Positions 18,942 to 28,999 are shown, counted from the first letter of the stretch. The stretch is 64,000 nucleotides of DNA from Ramlibacter montanisoli (GCF_013087525.1 NZ_JABFCS010000001.1:3472001-3536000), one strand, 5' to 3'. Made by a program: numbers and translations. Notes: generated from the sequence alone by a model not told the origin.

Positions 18942-19853
18942 CTAGCGAAGGCGCGGGTTGAGCGCATCGCGCAGCCAGTCGCCCAGCAGGTTCACCGACA
19001 GGGCGATCAGGATCAGCATGAGGCCGGGGAAGACGGTGATCCACCACTCCCCGGAGAACAGGTAGTCGTTGCCGACGCGGATCAGCGTGCCCAGCGAGGG
19101 CGAGGTGGGCGGCACGCCCACGCCCAGGAAGGACAGCGTCGCTTCGGTGATGATGGCGGTGGCGACGTGGATGGTCGCCAGCACCAGCACCGGGCCCAGC
19201 ACGTTGGGCAGCACGTGCCGCATCATGATGCGCAGCGGCGCCACGCCGGTGACGCGCGCGGCCTGCACGTATTCCTTGTTGCGCTCCACCATCGTGGAGC
19301 CGCGCACGGTGCGCGCGTACTGCACCCAGCCGGTGAGCGTGATCGACACGATCAGCACGCCGAAGGCCACCGTGTCGTGCGCGTTGGGGAACAGCGCGCG
19401 GCCGACGCCGGCGATCAGCAGCGCCACCAGGATCGGCGGGAAGCTGAGCATCACGTCGCACAGGCGCATGAGGAAGGCGTCGATCCAGCCGCCGCGGAAA
19501 CCCGCCAGCAGGCCCAGCGCCACGCCGATCACCATCGACAGCAGCACGGACACCACGCCCACCACCAGCGAGATGCGGGCGCCGTACATGAGCGCCGACA
19601 GGATGTCGCGGCCCTGGTCGTCGGTGCCCAGCACGTACTTCGCCGTCCCTTCGGCATCCCAGGCCGGCGGCTTGCGCGCGTCGCCCAGGACGAGCGTGGT
19701 GAGGTCGAAGGGGTTGTGCGGCGCCACGAGGTCGGCGAACACCGCCGCGAACACGCACACGAAGGCGATGGAGCCCGCGAGGATCGCCATCGGCGAGGTG
19801 CGGAAGCTGTGCCCGACATCGCTGTCGAACCAGCGCAGGATGGCTTGTTTCAT
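18942..19853 (-). CDS. Oligopeptide ABC transporter permease (OppC-like)
   Basis: A 303-residue inner-membrane permease. The N-terminal helix (PMAILAGSIAFVCVFAAVFA) and the GTDDQGRDILSALMYGARIS signature of OppC/DppC proteins are visible, then five further hydrophobic helices and the EAA loop (EYVQAARVTGVAPLRIMMRH). Start ATG 19853 (MKQAILRWF), chosen because the longer frame to 20030 has no family match. It is 49 bases downstream of the second binding-protein gene. Confidence 0.92.
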   Translation of the reverse strand: MKQAILRWFDSDVGHSFRTSPMAILAGSIAFVCVFAAVFADLVAPHNPFDLTTLVLGDARKPPAWDAEGTAKYVLGTDDQGRDILSALMYGARISLVVGVVSVLLSMVIGVALGLLAGFRGGWIDAFLMRLCDVMLSFPPILVALLIAGVGRALFPNAHDTVAFGVLIVSITLTGWVQYARTVRGSTMVERNKEYVQAARVTGVAPLRIMMRHVLPNVLGPVLVLATIHVATAIITEATLSFLGVGVPPTSPSLGTLIRVGNDYLFSGEWWITVFPGLMLILIALSVNLLGDWLRDALNPRLR

Positions 19854-19902
19854 GGGGAGCGGAAGCGCGCGCGCCGCGGTCCGGCCGCGGCGCGCACAGG
19901 CG

Positions 19903-21474
19903 TCACTTCTTGACGGTGATGAACTTGAAGGGCATGAAGTTGTCGGCGAGTTGGACCAGGTCCACCTTCTTCGACACGCCCCAGGCCAGCGACTGCTGGT
20001 GCAGCGGCAGGTGGCCGACGTCGGCGGCATGCACCTCGAAGGCCTCCTTGATCATGGCGCCGCGCTTGGCCTTGTCGGTCTCCGACTGGATGGCCTTGGT
20101 GAGCTGGTCGACCTTCGGGTTGCAGTAGCTGCCCAGGTTGAACTGGCCGGTCCCTTTGTCGTCCGGGCAGGCCATCAGCGCATTCAGCGCGTTGTGCGCG
20201 TCGTAGGTCCCGGGCGTCCATCCCAGCAGGTAAAAGCTGGTGTCGCGGCGCAGGATCTTGGGGAAGTAGGTGCCCTTGGTCTCGGCGGCCAGGTTGATCT
20301 TCACGCCGATGCGCGACAGGTTGGCCGCCACCGTCTGGCAGATCCGCGCGTCGTTCACGTAGCGGTCGTTCGGGCAGTTCATCGTCACTTCGAAGCCGTT
20401 CGGGTAGCCGGCATCGGCCAGCAGCTTCTTGGCGCCGTCCGGGTCGTAGGCCAGGCGCTTGTTCAGGCCGGAATCGAAGCCGTTGATGCCGGGGCCGACC
20501 ATCAGGCCGGTGGGGCGCGCGGCGCCGCGCATCACCGTCTTCTGGATGCCGTCGATGTTGATGGCCTGGTAGAAGGCCTGGCGCACGCGCTTGTCCTTGA
20601 AGGGGTTCTTGCCCTTCACGCTGGAGTACAGCAGCTCGTTGCGCGACTGGTCCATGCCCAGGAAGATGGTACGCAGCTCGGGGCCGACCATCACCTTGGC
20701 GTTGGCGGAACCGTTGACGCGGTCGATGTCCTGCACCGGCACCGGCTCCATGACGTCGATCTCGCCGGACAGCAGCGCGGCCACGCGGGTAGCGTCGTTG
20801 CCGATCGGGGTGAAGATGACTTCCTGGACGTTGCCCTCGATCTTGCCCCAGTAGTTGCCGTTGCGCACGAAGGTCGTGCGCACGTTCGGCTGGCGCTCGC
20901 GCAGGCGGAACGGGCCGGTGCCGTTGGCGCGGAAGGAGGCGGCGTTCTCCACGCCCTTGCGGCGGTCCACCGGGCGCGTCGCCTGGTTGTCCTCCGCCCA
21001 CTTCTTGCTCATGATGAACACGAGCGAGATCACGTCCGGCAGGATGGGGAACGGCGCCTTGGTCTCGATCTCCACCACGTGGTCGTTGACCTTGCGCACT
21101 TCCTTCACGTCGTTGGTGTAGCTCTTCATGTCCGAGCCTTCCACCTGCGTGCGGGCGAAGGAGAACAGCACGTCGTCGGCCGTGAAGGGCTTGCCGTCGT
21201 GGAACTGCACGCCCTTGCGCAGCTCGAAGCGCCACACCGTCGGCGAAGTCTGGCGCCAGGAGGTCGCCAGCGCGGGCGCCAGCGAGAGGTCCTTGTTGCG
21301 GCCCACGAGGGCTTCGTACACGTTGCCCGTGACGGACAGCTGCAGCGACTCGTTGAGGGAGTGCGGGTCCATCGACAACGCGTCGCCCTGGTTGGCGATG
21401 CGCGCGGTCTGCGCCTGCGCGCCGAGGGCGGCGCACAGCGCGGCCGCCGCGATCAGGTGGGTCTTGAAGTGCAT
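19903..21474 (-). CDS. Peptide ABC substrate-binding protein 2 (OppA/DppA family)
   Basis: A 523-residue periplasmic binding protein of SBP family 5. The signal peptide is MHFKTHLIAAAALCAALGAQ, and the family signature occurs as FELRKGVQFHDGKPFTADDV at about 93-112. It resembles the first binding protein of this operon along its whole length (for example ATRVAALLSGEIDVMEPVP against ATRVAALLSGEVDLVLDPS), so the two are paralogues. It lies between the M20 amidohydrolase and permease C genes, 58 and 49 bases away. Confidence 0.92.
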   Translation of the reverse strand: MHFKTHLIAAAALCAALGAQAQTARIANQGDALSMDPHSLNESLQLSVTGNVYEALVGRNKDLSLAPALATSWRQTSPTVWRFELRKGVQFHDGKPFTADDVLFSFARTQVEGSDMKSYTNDVKEVRKVNDHVVEIETKAPFPILPDVISLVFIMSKKWAEDNQATRPVDRRKGVENAASFRANGTGPFRLRERQPNVRTTFVRNGNYWGKIEGNVQEVIFTPIGNDATRVAALLSGEIDVMEPVPVQDIDRVNGSANAKVMVGPELRTIFLGMDQSRNELLYSSVKGKNPFKDKRVRQAFYQAINIDGIQKTVMRGAARPTGLMVGPGINGFDSGLNKRLAYDPDGAKKLLADAGYPNGFEVTMNCPNDRYVNDARICQTVAANLSRIGVKINLAAETKGTYFPKILRRDTSFYLLGWTPGTYDAHNALNALMACPDDKGTGQFNLGSYCNPKVDQLTKAIQSETDKAKRGAMIKEAFEVHAADVGHLPLHQQSLAWGVSKKVDLVQLADNFMPFKFITVKK

Positions 21475-21532
21475 GGTCGGAACTCCTTGTGGAAGTGGCT
21501 GTCCTGTGGGACTTGGTGTGCGCCGGCGGGGG

Positions 21533-22759
21533 TCAGTGGCCCGCCTGCGGCATGGCTTGCTCCACCAGGCTGGCGTGCAGCGCCGAGCCGAGCGGGAGGA
21601 TGTCGTCGTTGAAGTCGTAGCGGCTCATGTGCAGCATGCAGCTGCCCTCGCCGCCCTGGCCGATGCGCATGTAGGCGCCCGGCTTGGCCTGCAGCATGAA
21701 GGAGAAGTCCTCCGCCCCCATGCTCGGATCCATGTCGCGCACCACGTTCTCCGCGCCGACCAGCGACTCGGCGACGTCGGCGGCGAACTGCGTCTCGCGC
21801 GGGGTGTTGATGGTGGCGGGATACACGCGGTCGTAGTGCACGGTGGCGGTGGCGCCGAAGCCCAGCGCCACGGCGCTGCACAGCTCGCTCAGGCGCCGCT
21901 CGATCATGTCCTGCACTTCATGGTTGAAGGTGCGCACCGTCCCCACCAGCGTGGCCTTGCCGGGGATCACGCTCATCGCGTTGAGGTCGCCCGCGTGCAT
22001 GGCGCACAGGCTGATCACGGCCACGTCCACCGGCTTCACGTTGCGCGAGACGATGCTCTGCGCGGCGGTGATGATGTGCGCCGCCACCAGCACCGGGTCC
22101 ACGGCGAGGTAGGGATGCGCGCCGTGGCCGCCCTTGCCGGTGATCTCGATCGTCACGCGGTCGGCCGAGGCCATCATGGCGTTCTCGCGGATGCCGAAGC
22201 AGCCGGGCTTGAGCCCCGGCCAGTTGTGCATGGCGTAGACGGCGTCCACCGGGAAGCGCTGGAACAGGCCGTCGTCGATCATGGCCTTGGCGCCGGCGAA
22301 GCCTTCCTCGCCGGGCTGGAAGATCAGCACCGCGGTGCCGTCGAAGTTGCGCGTCTCCGACAGGTAGCGCGCCGCGCCGACCAGCATGGCGACGTGGCCG
22401 TCGTGGCCGCAGCCGTGCATCATGCCGTTGCGCGTGGACTTCCAGGGAAACTCGTTGCTCTCCGACATGGTCAGCGCGTCCATGTCGGCGCGCAGTCCCA
22501 CCATGCGGCCCGACGCCGTGCTGCGGCCGCGGATCACGCCCACCACGCCGGTCTTGCCGATGCCCGCGTGCACCTCGTCCACGCCGCACAGCCGCAGCGC
22601 CTCCTGCACGCGCGCGGCGGTGTAGACCTCCTCGAAGCCCAGTTCGGGATGCGCGTGCAGGTCGCGCCGGAAGGCGGTGAGCTCCGGGTGGTACTGCGCG
22701 ATCTGCGAGAACGCGCGCCCCCGGGCGCCCAGCCGCGGCGGGGCCGCGGGCGCGAGCAT
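21533..22759 (-). CDS. M20 amidohydrolase / aminoacylase
   Basis: A 408-residue zinc-dependent amidohydrolase of the M20D (hippurate/N-acyl-amino-acid hydrolase) type. Metal-binding segments include RDLHAHPELGFEE near residue 40, MHGCGHDGHVAMLVGAAR near 115-132 and IFQPGEEGFAGAKAM. No signal peptide, so it is cytoplasmic. The start ATG 22759 shares one base with the permease B stop (TGATG). Its place between two transporter genes suggests that imported N-acylated amino acids or peptides are cleaved on arrival. Confidence 0.9.
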   Translation of the reverse strand: MLAPAAPPRLGARGRAFSQIAQYHPELTAFRRDLHAHPELGFEEVYTAARVQEALRLCGVDEVHAGIGKTGVVGVIRGRSTASGRMVGLRADMDALTMSESNEFPWKSTRNGMMHGCGHDGHVAMLVGAARYLSETRNFDGTAVLIFQPGEEGFAGAKAMIDDGLFQRFPVDAVYAMHNWPGLKPGCFGIRENAMMASADRVTIEITGKGGHGAHPYLAVDPVLVAAHIITAAQSIVSRNVKPVDVAVISLCAMHAGDLNAMSVIPGKATLVGTVRTFNHEVQDMIERRLSELCSAVALGFGATATVHYDRVYPATINTPRETQFAADVAESLVGAENVVRDMDPSMGAEDFSFMLQAKPGAYMRIGQGGEGSCMLHMSRYDFNDDILPLGSALHASLVEQAMPQAGH

Positions 22760-23739
22760 CAGTGGCCTCCCGCCGTGCCGACGCGCAGGCGCGGGTCGAC
22801 GGCGAAATACAGCAGGTCCACCACCAGGTTGATCACCACGAAGATCAGGGCGATCAGGCACAGGTAGGCCGCCATCACCGGGATGTCCGCGAAGGTGACG
22901 GCCTGGATGAACAGCAGGCCCATGCCGGGCCACTGGAACACGGTCTCCGTGATGATGGCGAAGGCGATCAGGCCCCCGAGCTGCAGGCCGGTGATGGTCA
23001 TGACCGGCACCAGCGTGTTCTTCAGGGCGTGGCCGAAATGGATGGCGCGGTTCGGCAGGCCGCGGGCGCGCGCGAACTTGATGTAGTCGGTGCGCAGCAC
23101 CTCCAGCATCTCCGCGCGCACCAGCCGCATGATCAGCGTGAGCTGGAACACCGCCAGCGTGATCGCCGGCAGCACGATGTGGTGCCAGCCCTTGGCCTTG
23201 AGCAGGCCGGTGCTCCACCAGCCCACCTGCACCGTTTCACCACGGCCGAAGCTGGGGAACCAGCCGAGCGAGACGGCGAACACCAGGATCAGGAGGATGC
23301 CGATCAGGAAGGTGGGCAGAGACACGCCCAGCAGCGAGATCGTCATGAACACCTGGCTGAGGAAGGTGCCGCGCCGCAGGGCCGCGTAGACACCCATGGG
23401 AATGCCGACCAGCAGCGCCAGAGAGGCGGCGATCAGCGCCAGTTCCAGCGTGGCGGGGAAGCGTTCCGCGATCAGGCGCGAGACTTTGGCCCCCTGGCGC
23501 AGGCTCAGCCCGAACTCGCCCTGCACCGCATTGGCCAGGAAGTGCCAGAACTGCACGAAGAAAGGCTTGTCCAGCCCCAGGGCGGAGCGCAGCTCGCGGA
23601 TCTGCTCCGGCGTGGCGTCCTGGCCGAGGAGGAAGACGACGGGATCGCCGACGTACTGGAACAGGAGGAAGGCGATGAAGGCCACCGTGACCATGACGAC
23701 CATGGCCTGGATCAGGCGGCGCAGGATGAAGGCGAACAT
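22759..23739 (-). CDS. Oligopeptide ABC transporter permease (OppB-like)
   Basis: A 326-residue permease with the conserved N terminus (MFAFILRRLIQAMVVMVTVA), a periplasmic loop with LGLDKPFFVQFWHFLANAVQ, six membrane helices and the EAA loop (DYIKFARARGLPNRAIHFGH). It precedes the M20 gene with a one-base overlap and follows the first binding protein by 125 bases, across a hairpin. The partner is the OppC-like permease four genes on. Confidence 0.93.
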   Translation of the reverse strand: MFAFILRRLIQAMVVMVTVAFIAFLLFQYVGDPVVFLLGQDATPEQIRELRSALGLDKPFFVQFWHFLANAVQGEFGLSLRQGAKVSRLIAERFPATLELALIAASLALLVGIPMGVYAALRRGTFLSQVFMTISLLGVSLPTFLIGILLILVFAVSLGWFPSFGRGETVQVGWWSTGLLKAKGWHHIVLPAITLAVFQLTLIMRLVRAEMLEVLRTDYIKFARARGLPNRAIHFGHALKNTLVPVMTITGLQLGGLIAFAIITETVFQWPGMGLLFIQAVTFADIPVMAAYLCLIALIFVVINLVVDLLYFAVDPRLRVGTAGGH

Positions 23740-23823
23740 GCGTTGTGCGGCGAAAGGGCTGCCGATGCTAGCAGAGCAAGCTGTGTGCCGACACCCGGGT
23801 TTCCTTTAGGTCTAAAGCAATTA

Positions 23824-23851
23824 GGGCGGCCACTCCAGGGAGCGGCCGCCC
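23824..23851 (-). terminator. Hairpin after first binding-protein gene
   Basis: GGGCGGCC and GGCCGCCC arms (8 bp, extended by further pairs after one mismatch) sit 13 bases after the stop of the upstream peptide-binding protein. The downstream minus-strand sequence is only weakly T-rich. It probably reduces read-through into the permease genes or stabilises the message of the abundant binding protein. Confidence 0.55.
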
Positions 23852-23864
23852 TTGCCGGGGCGAA

Positions 23865-25445
23865 TCAGTTCACCTTGATGACACGCCAGTCCAGGCGGTT
23901 GTCCGGGCGGTGCACCACGTCGATGTTGCGCTTCATGGCCCAGGGGATGACCTGGTTGTGCAGCGGGATGTGCGACACGTCGTCGTTGCTCATCTGCAGC
24001 GCCTGCGTCAGCAGCCGGTTGCGCACCAGCAGGTCGGTTTCGACCTTGGCGCGGTCGATCACGGCATCCACCTGCGGGTTGCTGTAGCGGCCCACGTTGT
24101 AGTTGCCGTCGCCATCGGTGCCCACGGTGCGCACCAGCGACTGCAGGCTGTACATGGCATCGAAGGTCGGCACGCCCCAGCCCAGCATGTAGATGCTGGC
24201 TTCATAGCGCTGGATCATCGGGAAGTAGGTGACCAGCGGCAGGGTGCGCAGCTTGGCCCGCACGCCGACGCGCGACCACATCGCGGTGACGGCCTGGCAG
24301 ATTTCCTCGTCGTTGATGTAGCGGTTGTTGGGGCAGGCGAAGTCGACCTCGAAGCCCTGCGGGTAGCCGGCCTCGGCCAGCAGCTTGCGCGCGCCTTCCA
24401 GGTCGTAGGGCATGCGGCGGTGGATGCCTTCCGTCCAGCCGTTCACCTGCGGGGCGATCAGGGCGCCGGTGGCCTGGCCGAGGCCGCGCATGGTCACGCG
24501 CATCAGCGAATCGATGTCGATCGCCTGGTACAGCGCCTTGCGCACGCGCTGGTCCTTCAGCGGGTTCTTGCCCTTGATGTTGGAGCCGGGGAGCTCCTCG
24601 CGGTTCTGGTCCATGCCGAAGAAGATCGTGCGGCTCTCGACGCCGTCCACCACCTTCAGGGCCGGGCTGTTGCGCAGCCGCGGCAGGTCCTGCGGGCTCG
24701 GGTCGAGCACCAGGTCCACTTCGCCGGAGAGCAGCGCCGCCACGCGGGTGGCCTCGGACTTGATCGGCGTGTAGACGATCTCGGTGAGGTTGCCTTCCAG
24801 CTTGCCCCACCAGTTGGGGTTGGCGGCCATCACCATGCGCTGGTCGGGCAGCCACTGGCGCAGGATGAAGGGACCGGTGCCCATCGCATTGCGGTTGGCG
24901 AAGGTTTCCTGCGTGACGTTGCGGATGTCCTTGGGCTCCACCGAGTTGTTCTTCTCGGCCCAGGCCTTGCTCATCATGCGCAGCTCGGTCAGCTGGTTCA
25001 GCAGCACCGGGTTGGGACGCTTGGTGAAGATGTCGATCGTGTTGGTGTTCACTTTCACCACGCGGTCGATGCCGGCCGTGTAGGGCGTGAAGTTGGACGT
25101 CTTCATCATCGCGCGCTCGATGGAGTACGCGGCGTCGTCGGCGGTGAAGGCGCTGCCGTCGTGGAACTTCACGTTCTGGCGCAGGTTCACGCGCAGCTGG
25201 GTCGGGGAGACCTGGGTCCACGACGTGGCCAGCACCGGCTCCAGCTTGAAGGTGCGGCTGTTGTAGTAGACCAGCGACTCGTAGACGGCGGCGTGGATGC
25301 CGTTCTGCAGCGCGTTGTTCTGCGAATGGATGTCCCAGGTGGAGATTTCAGCGGCGCTCGCCCAGCGGAACGTCTTGGCGTGCAGCGCCGGGACGGCCAG
25401 CAAGGTGGTGGCGGTGGCACATAGCAGTGCGTACTTGACCCTCAT
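23865..25445 (-). CDS. Peptide ABC substrate-binding protein 1 (OppA/DppA family)
   Basis: A 526-residue SBP family 5 protein. The signal peptide is VKYALLCATATTLLAVPALHA, and the family signature is LRVNLRQNVKFHDGSAFTAD near 90-110. Start ATG 25445 is preferred over an ATG at 25481, which adds 12 non-signal residues. It is the first gene of the seven-gene operon (SBP1, OppB, M20, SBP2, OppC, OppD, OppF) and is separated from the permease by a hairpin, as usual for highly expressed binding proteins. Confidence 0.93.
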   Translation of the reverse strand: MRVKYALLCATATTLLAVPALHAKTFRWASAAEISTWDIHSQNNALQNGIHAAVYESLVYYNSRTFKLEPVLATSWTQVSPTQLRVNLRQNVKFHDGSAFTADDAAYSIERAMMKTSNFTPYTAGIDRVVKVNTNTIDIFTKRPNPVLLNQLTELRMMSKAWAEKNNSVEPKDIRNVTQETFANRNAMGTGPFILRQWLPDQRMVMAANPNWWGKLEGNLTEIVYTPIKSEATRVAALLSGEVDLVLDPSPQDLPRLRNSPALKVVDGVESRTIFFGMDQNREELPGSNIKGKNPLKDQRVRKALYQAIDIDSLMRVTMRGLGQATGALIAPQVNGWTEGIHRRMPYDLEGARKLLAEAGYPQGFEVDFACPNNRYINDEEICQAVTAMWSRVGVRAKLRTLPLVTYFPMIQRYEASIYMLGWGVPTFDAMYSLQSLVRTVGTDGDGNYNVGRYSNPQVDAVIDRAKVETDLLVRNRLLTQALQMSNDDVSHIPLHNQVIPWAMKRNIDVVHRPDNRLDWRVIKVN

Positions 25446-25544
25446 GGATACCTCATGATTTTGGAAAGCGCGACTATGCAACAGCGCCGCCCGAGGGTCA
25501 AAAGGGGTTTCCCCGGGACGCAGCGCGGAAGGCGCGGGCCGCGC

Positions 25545-26320
25545 TCAGCGCGCGCCGGCCGAAACGGGCAGGAAGCGCACGGGCCCGTACCAGGCGCTGG
25601 CGCGCGACTGCGTGTTGTCGCTGTCCGTCATGATGGCGATGCCCACCAGCGCGCCGGGCGCCTCGCCGAACACCCGCTGGTAGTCGGCGCGGATGTCGCG
25701 CTCGTATTCGAGCCACCGGTTGAGTCCGTGCGCGCCCGACTCCACCACCAGCTTGCGGACCCGGTCGGTGCGCGGGTTGCGGATCACGGTGCCGGGCTCG
25801 CGCCGGTTGCACCAGACATACATCAGCGTGGCATAGGGCATGGGCTCGCCGGTCAGCAGGTGCGCCAGCTCGGACAACGCCGCGTCACGCGCGGAAAGGC
25901 GCGACCGGTCGCCCTCGAAGGCGAGCACGACGCGCACCGGCGCATCGTCCTTGTCGCGCAGCGCCATGTCGGCCTGTTCGATCAGGGCCGGCACCTTCCA
26001 GGAGAAGCGCACGGCGCCCAGTTCCTCCGGCTCGATGCGCAGCACCTGCCGCAGCATGCTGGCGGAACCCTTGGCCGTCACGGAAATGGCATCGCGGCCC
26101 TCGAGCCGCGCGTAGCTGAATTCGGAAGCCGCCTTGCCGGGGAAGGTCCTGTGGTTCCACACCTCGGCGTCGAAGCCGGGATGCACGCCGGACTGCTCGG
26201 CCCAGGGCGTGTCGGCGACGTCGGTGCCGTCCAGGGGCGGACTCGCGCAGGCGGACAGCAGCAGGAGTGCGGCGCCCCGAGAGCGGTCCACAGCTGGCGG
26301 CAGGTGTCCGGATGTTTCAT
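25545..26320 (-). CDS. DUF3047 lipoprotein (frameshifted)
   Basis: With one base restored at about 26272-26278 the protein starts MKHPDTCRQLWTALGA and continues ALLLLSACASPPLDG, a clear lipoprotein signal with lipobox LSAC. The rest (FSWKVPALIEQADMALRDKD, LMYVWCNRREPGTVIRNP, IAIMTDSDNTQSRASAWYGP) is the DUF3047 family, found in many betaproteobacteria and of unknown function. Start ATG 26320. It is transcribed after the porin gene and is separated from it by a strong terminator. Confidence 0.8.
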
Positions 26321-26339
26321 GGAAGCGGATTGAAGCACG

Positions 26340-26366
26340 AAAAAAAGCCGCCCGAAGGCGGCTTTT
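26340..26366 (-). terminator. Rho-independent terminator of the porin gene
   Basis: AAAAGCCGCC (26343-26352) and GGCGGCTTTT (26357-26366) form a perfect 10-bp stem with the loop CGAA. On the minus strand it is followed by a run of seven T. It lies 45 bases after the porin stop and just upstream of the DUF3047 start; the A and T flanks also allow it to work on the plus strand. Confidence 0.9.
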
Positions 26367-26410
26367 CAAGTTTCTTGTTCTCTGCACCGGCCTTGCGGCC
26401 GGTTCGAAAA

Positions 26411-27588
26411 TCAGAAGCTGTGGCGGATGCCCAGGTCGAAGCCGCGGGAGTTGCCGCCGGTGTTCGCGCCGCTGGTGACAGCCAGGCCGTTGTTGTAGTT
26501 GATGTCGGCGCTGTCCTTGTTGTTCACGCGCGAGAACGTCGTGTAGACGGCGGTGCGCTTGGACAGGTTGTGGACGTAGCCGATCGCGATCTGGTCGCCG
26601 CGCACGAAGTCGTCGTCGCCCTTGCCGCGGGTGTAGGAAGCGCGGATTTCGCCAGCGCCGACCGGCACCAGGGTGCCGAGCATCCAGGTCGTGTGCTTGG
26701 CGGTCTCGCCGAAGCCCTTGATCTTTTCCTGGTTCCAGTGACCCATCAGCTTGGCCATGCCGAAGTCCCACTGGCCGGCGATGTTCTGGTTGATGTAGTC
26801 GATCTGGGAACCGGCGGGAACCACGACCGAGAACGGAGCGGCGGTCAGCGCGCCCAGGACGCTGGTGGCATCCGTGCGGCCATAGGCGGCAGCGATGTTG
26901 AACGGGCCGGAGGCGAAGCCCAGGCGCAAGCCGACGTAGCGGCCGTCGTTCTTGTCGGAACCGGCAGGGGTGACCGGCTCGGCCACTTCGCCGAACGCGT
27001 ACATGACCTGGCCGTAGAAGCCGCCCAGGTTCGGGGGCAGGAAGTAGCCGACCGAGTTGGACGCGCGCACGGTCGTGGGCACGCCCAGGGCGGTACCGAG
27101 GAACAGGCTCAGGTTGCTGGTGGCGCCCACGCCGTTGGTGCCGAACGGATCGAACACGGTGTGGTTCCAGAAGGACGGCACGTAGTCACGGCCCAGACGC
27201 AGTTCACCCCAGCCGCCGGCCAGGCTGACCGTCGAACGACGGTTGAAGGTCAGGCCTTGCGTGCCCGGGCGGGGGCCGCGACGGTAGAGACGCGGTTGTT
27301 GACGTTGCTGGCCGCACCAGTGCCGTCGTCGTTGTTCACGCCGGCTTCCAGCCAGAAGGAGGCGGACATGCCGCCACCGAGGTCTTCCGTGCCACGGAAA
27401 CCCAGGCGGGAGCTGTTGTAGCCGGAGTTGTGCAGGCGGCTCAGCTTGTTGCTGCCGGCGGCGGCGGTGCCGTCAGAGCGCAGGTTCTGGTAGGTGGCAT
27501 CGACGATACCGAACAGCGTGACCGACGACTGGGCGGAGGCCGCGCCAGCAGCGGCCATCACAGCCAGTGCAATCAGGGACTTTTTCAT
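26411..27588 (-). CDS. Gram-negative porin, Omp32-like (frameshifted)
   Basis: An outer-membrane general porin of about 392 residues. The signal peptide is KKSLIALAVMAAAGAASAQ, followed by SSVTLFGIVDATYQNL, the standard first strand of betaproteobacterial porins. It ends in the C-terminal aromatic signature GFDLGIRHSF. A base is missing near 27262-27275: STVAAP...GTQGLTFNRRSTVSLAG continues in the next frame with WGELRLGRDYVPSFWNH. Start ATG 27588 has GGAGAAAC seven bases upstream. Confidence 0.92.
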
Positions 27589-27907
27589 GCAAGTTTCTCC
27601 AAGGTTAAACATAGGGCTCCGGTTACGCATGGGTTCTTCGAATGCAGGCACGCTCGCGTCCCCACCGGATCCCCGGGCCAACCTCCTTTTGGGAAGTTGT
27701 TGCTATTCCACCAGAGCGTCTTTTCCTACGCAAAGCATTTAGCCCGGACGGCCTCCTTTCGTTGCAGTCGGACAACAAGGGGCAAAGGCCGAGTGGGGGC
27801 ATGCAACGGCCTATTCTTTACATTTCGCCATCCAAAACCGGCCCGTCGCGCGTGCGACAGCGACCTGCCCTCAGCAGGCTGGTCCCATCGGGGACTAAAC
27901 TGCCCCA
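27589..27907. other. Intergenic region, porin / coq7 promoters
   Basis: A 319-base gap between two divergent genes. I see no coding sequence. Two small hairpins (CCTGC/GCAGG at 27865-27879 and GTCCC/GGGAC at 27882-27895) stand just before coq7, followed by a -10-like TAAACT at 27896-27901, only seven bases from the coq7 ATG. Porin promoter elements must be on the left side but none matches the consensus well. Confidence 0.4.
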
Positions 27908-28525
27908 ATGGACCGCATCCTCGGCGCCTTCGACCAGGCGTTGCGCACCCTCTTTGCCACGCCGCGCGGCACCCGCGCGTGCCCCGTCGTGCCCGCGGAA
28001 GCCACGCACCTGGGCGAGCAGGAGCGCAGGCACGCCGCCGCCCTGATGCGCGTGAACCACGTCGGCGAGGTCTGCGCGCAGGCCCTCTACACCGCCCAGG
28101 CCATGTCCACCAGCAACGAGGCGCTGCGGGCGCAGCTGGAAAAGGCCTCGCGCGAGGAGACCGACCACCTGGCGTGGACGCAGGCGCGGCTGGACGAACT
28201 CGGGGCCCGGCCCTCCCTGCTCAATCCGTTCTGGTACGCCGGCGCCTTCGGCATCGGCCTGGTGGCGGGACGGCTGGGGGACCGCGTGAGCCTGGGCTTC
28301 ATCGTGGAAACCGAACGCCAGGTGGAGGCGCACCTGCAGGGGCACCTCGAACGCCTGCCGGCGGCCGATCACGCATCGCGCGCCATCGTCGCCCAGATGA
28401 AGGACGACGAGGCCACGCACGCGCTGCAGGCGCAGAACGCGGGGGCGGCCGAACTGCCGGCGCCGGTGAAGATGGCGATGCGCGCGGCGGCCAAGGTGAT
28501 GACCACCACGGCGCACTACATCTGA
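27908..28525 (+). CDS. coq7: 2-polyprenyl-3-methyl-6-methoxybenzoquinol hydroxylase
   Basis: A 205-residue di-iron monooxygenase catalysing a late hydroxylation in ubiquinone synthesis. The iron ligands of the Coq7 four-helix fold are visible: [42 protein letters not shown] and [13 protein letters not shown]. An amphipathic middle segment ([20 protein letters not shown]) is the membrane-contact region. Start ATG 27908; intact. Converges with osmC, nine bases away. Confidence 0.95.
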   Translation: MDRILGAFDQALRTLFATPRGTRACPVVPAEATHLGEQERRHAAALMRVNHVGEVCAQALYTAQAMSTSNEALRAQLEKASREETDHLAWTQARLDELGARPSLLNPFWYAGAFGIGLVAGRLGDRVSLGFIVETERQVEAHLQGHLERLPAADHASRAIVAQMKDDEATHALQAQNAGAAELPAPVKMAMRAAAKVMTTTAHYI

Positions 28526-28534
28526 GATCTGAGG

Positions 28535-28999
28535 CTAGGCGGCCGGCGCTTCTTCCTCCACCAGCTCGAAGCTGGTGGTCATTTCGGCGGTCTTCGCCAG
28601 CATCGCGCTGGCGGAGCAGTACTTCTCGTGGCTCATCGCGATCGCCCGCTCCACCGCCGGCGCGGGCAGCTTGCGCCCGCGGACAGTGAAGTGCATGTGG
28701 ATCTTCGTGAACACCTTGGGATCGGTCGTCGCCCGCTCCGCGCTGAGCTTCACGGAGCAGCCCTGCACGTCGTGCCGGCCGCGCTTGAGGATCAGGACCA
28801 CGTCATAGGCCGTGCACCCGCCGGTGCCGGCCAGCACGGTTTCCATCGGCCGCGGCGCGAGGTTGCGGCCGCCGTTCTCGGGCCGCGCCTCGTCGGGCGC
28901 GCCGTCCATCACGAGCACATGGCCGCTGCCGGTTTCCGCGAGGAAACCCATCCCCGAGCGGGCGCCGCTGGCGCCCGTCCACGTCACTGTGCATTCCAT
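28535..28999 (-). CDS. OsmC/YhfA-family peroxide reductase
   Basis: A 154-residue OsmC-family protein, thiol-dependent peroxidases that act on organic hydroperoxides. Two conserved cysteines are visible in GTGGCTAYDV and in HEKYCSASAML. The length and the PMETVLAGTGGC motif place it near the YhfA-like branch, whose physiological role is less certain. Start ATG 28999 (MECTVTW), with GGGGAC upstream; the longer frame to 29083 has no homologous extension. Confidence 0.9.
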   Translation of the reverse strand: MECTVTWTGASGARSGMGFLAETGSGHVLVMDGAPDEARPENGGRNLAPRPMETVLAGTGGCTAYDVVLILKRGRHDVQGCSVKLSAERATTDPKVFTKIHMHFTVRGRKLPAPAVERAIAMSHEKYCSASAMLAKTAEMTTSFELVEEEAPAA

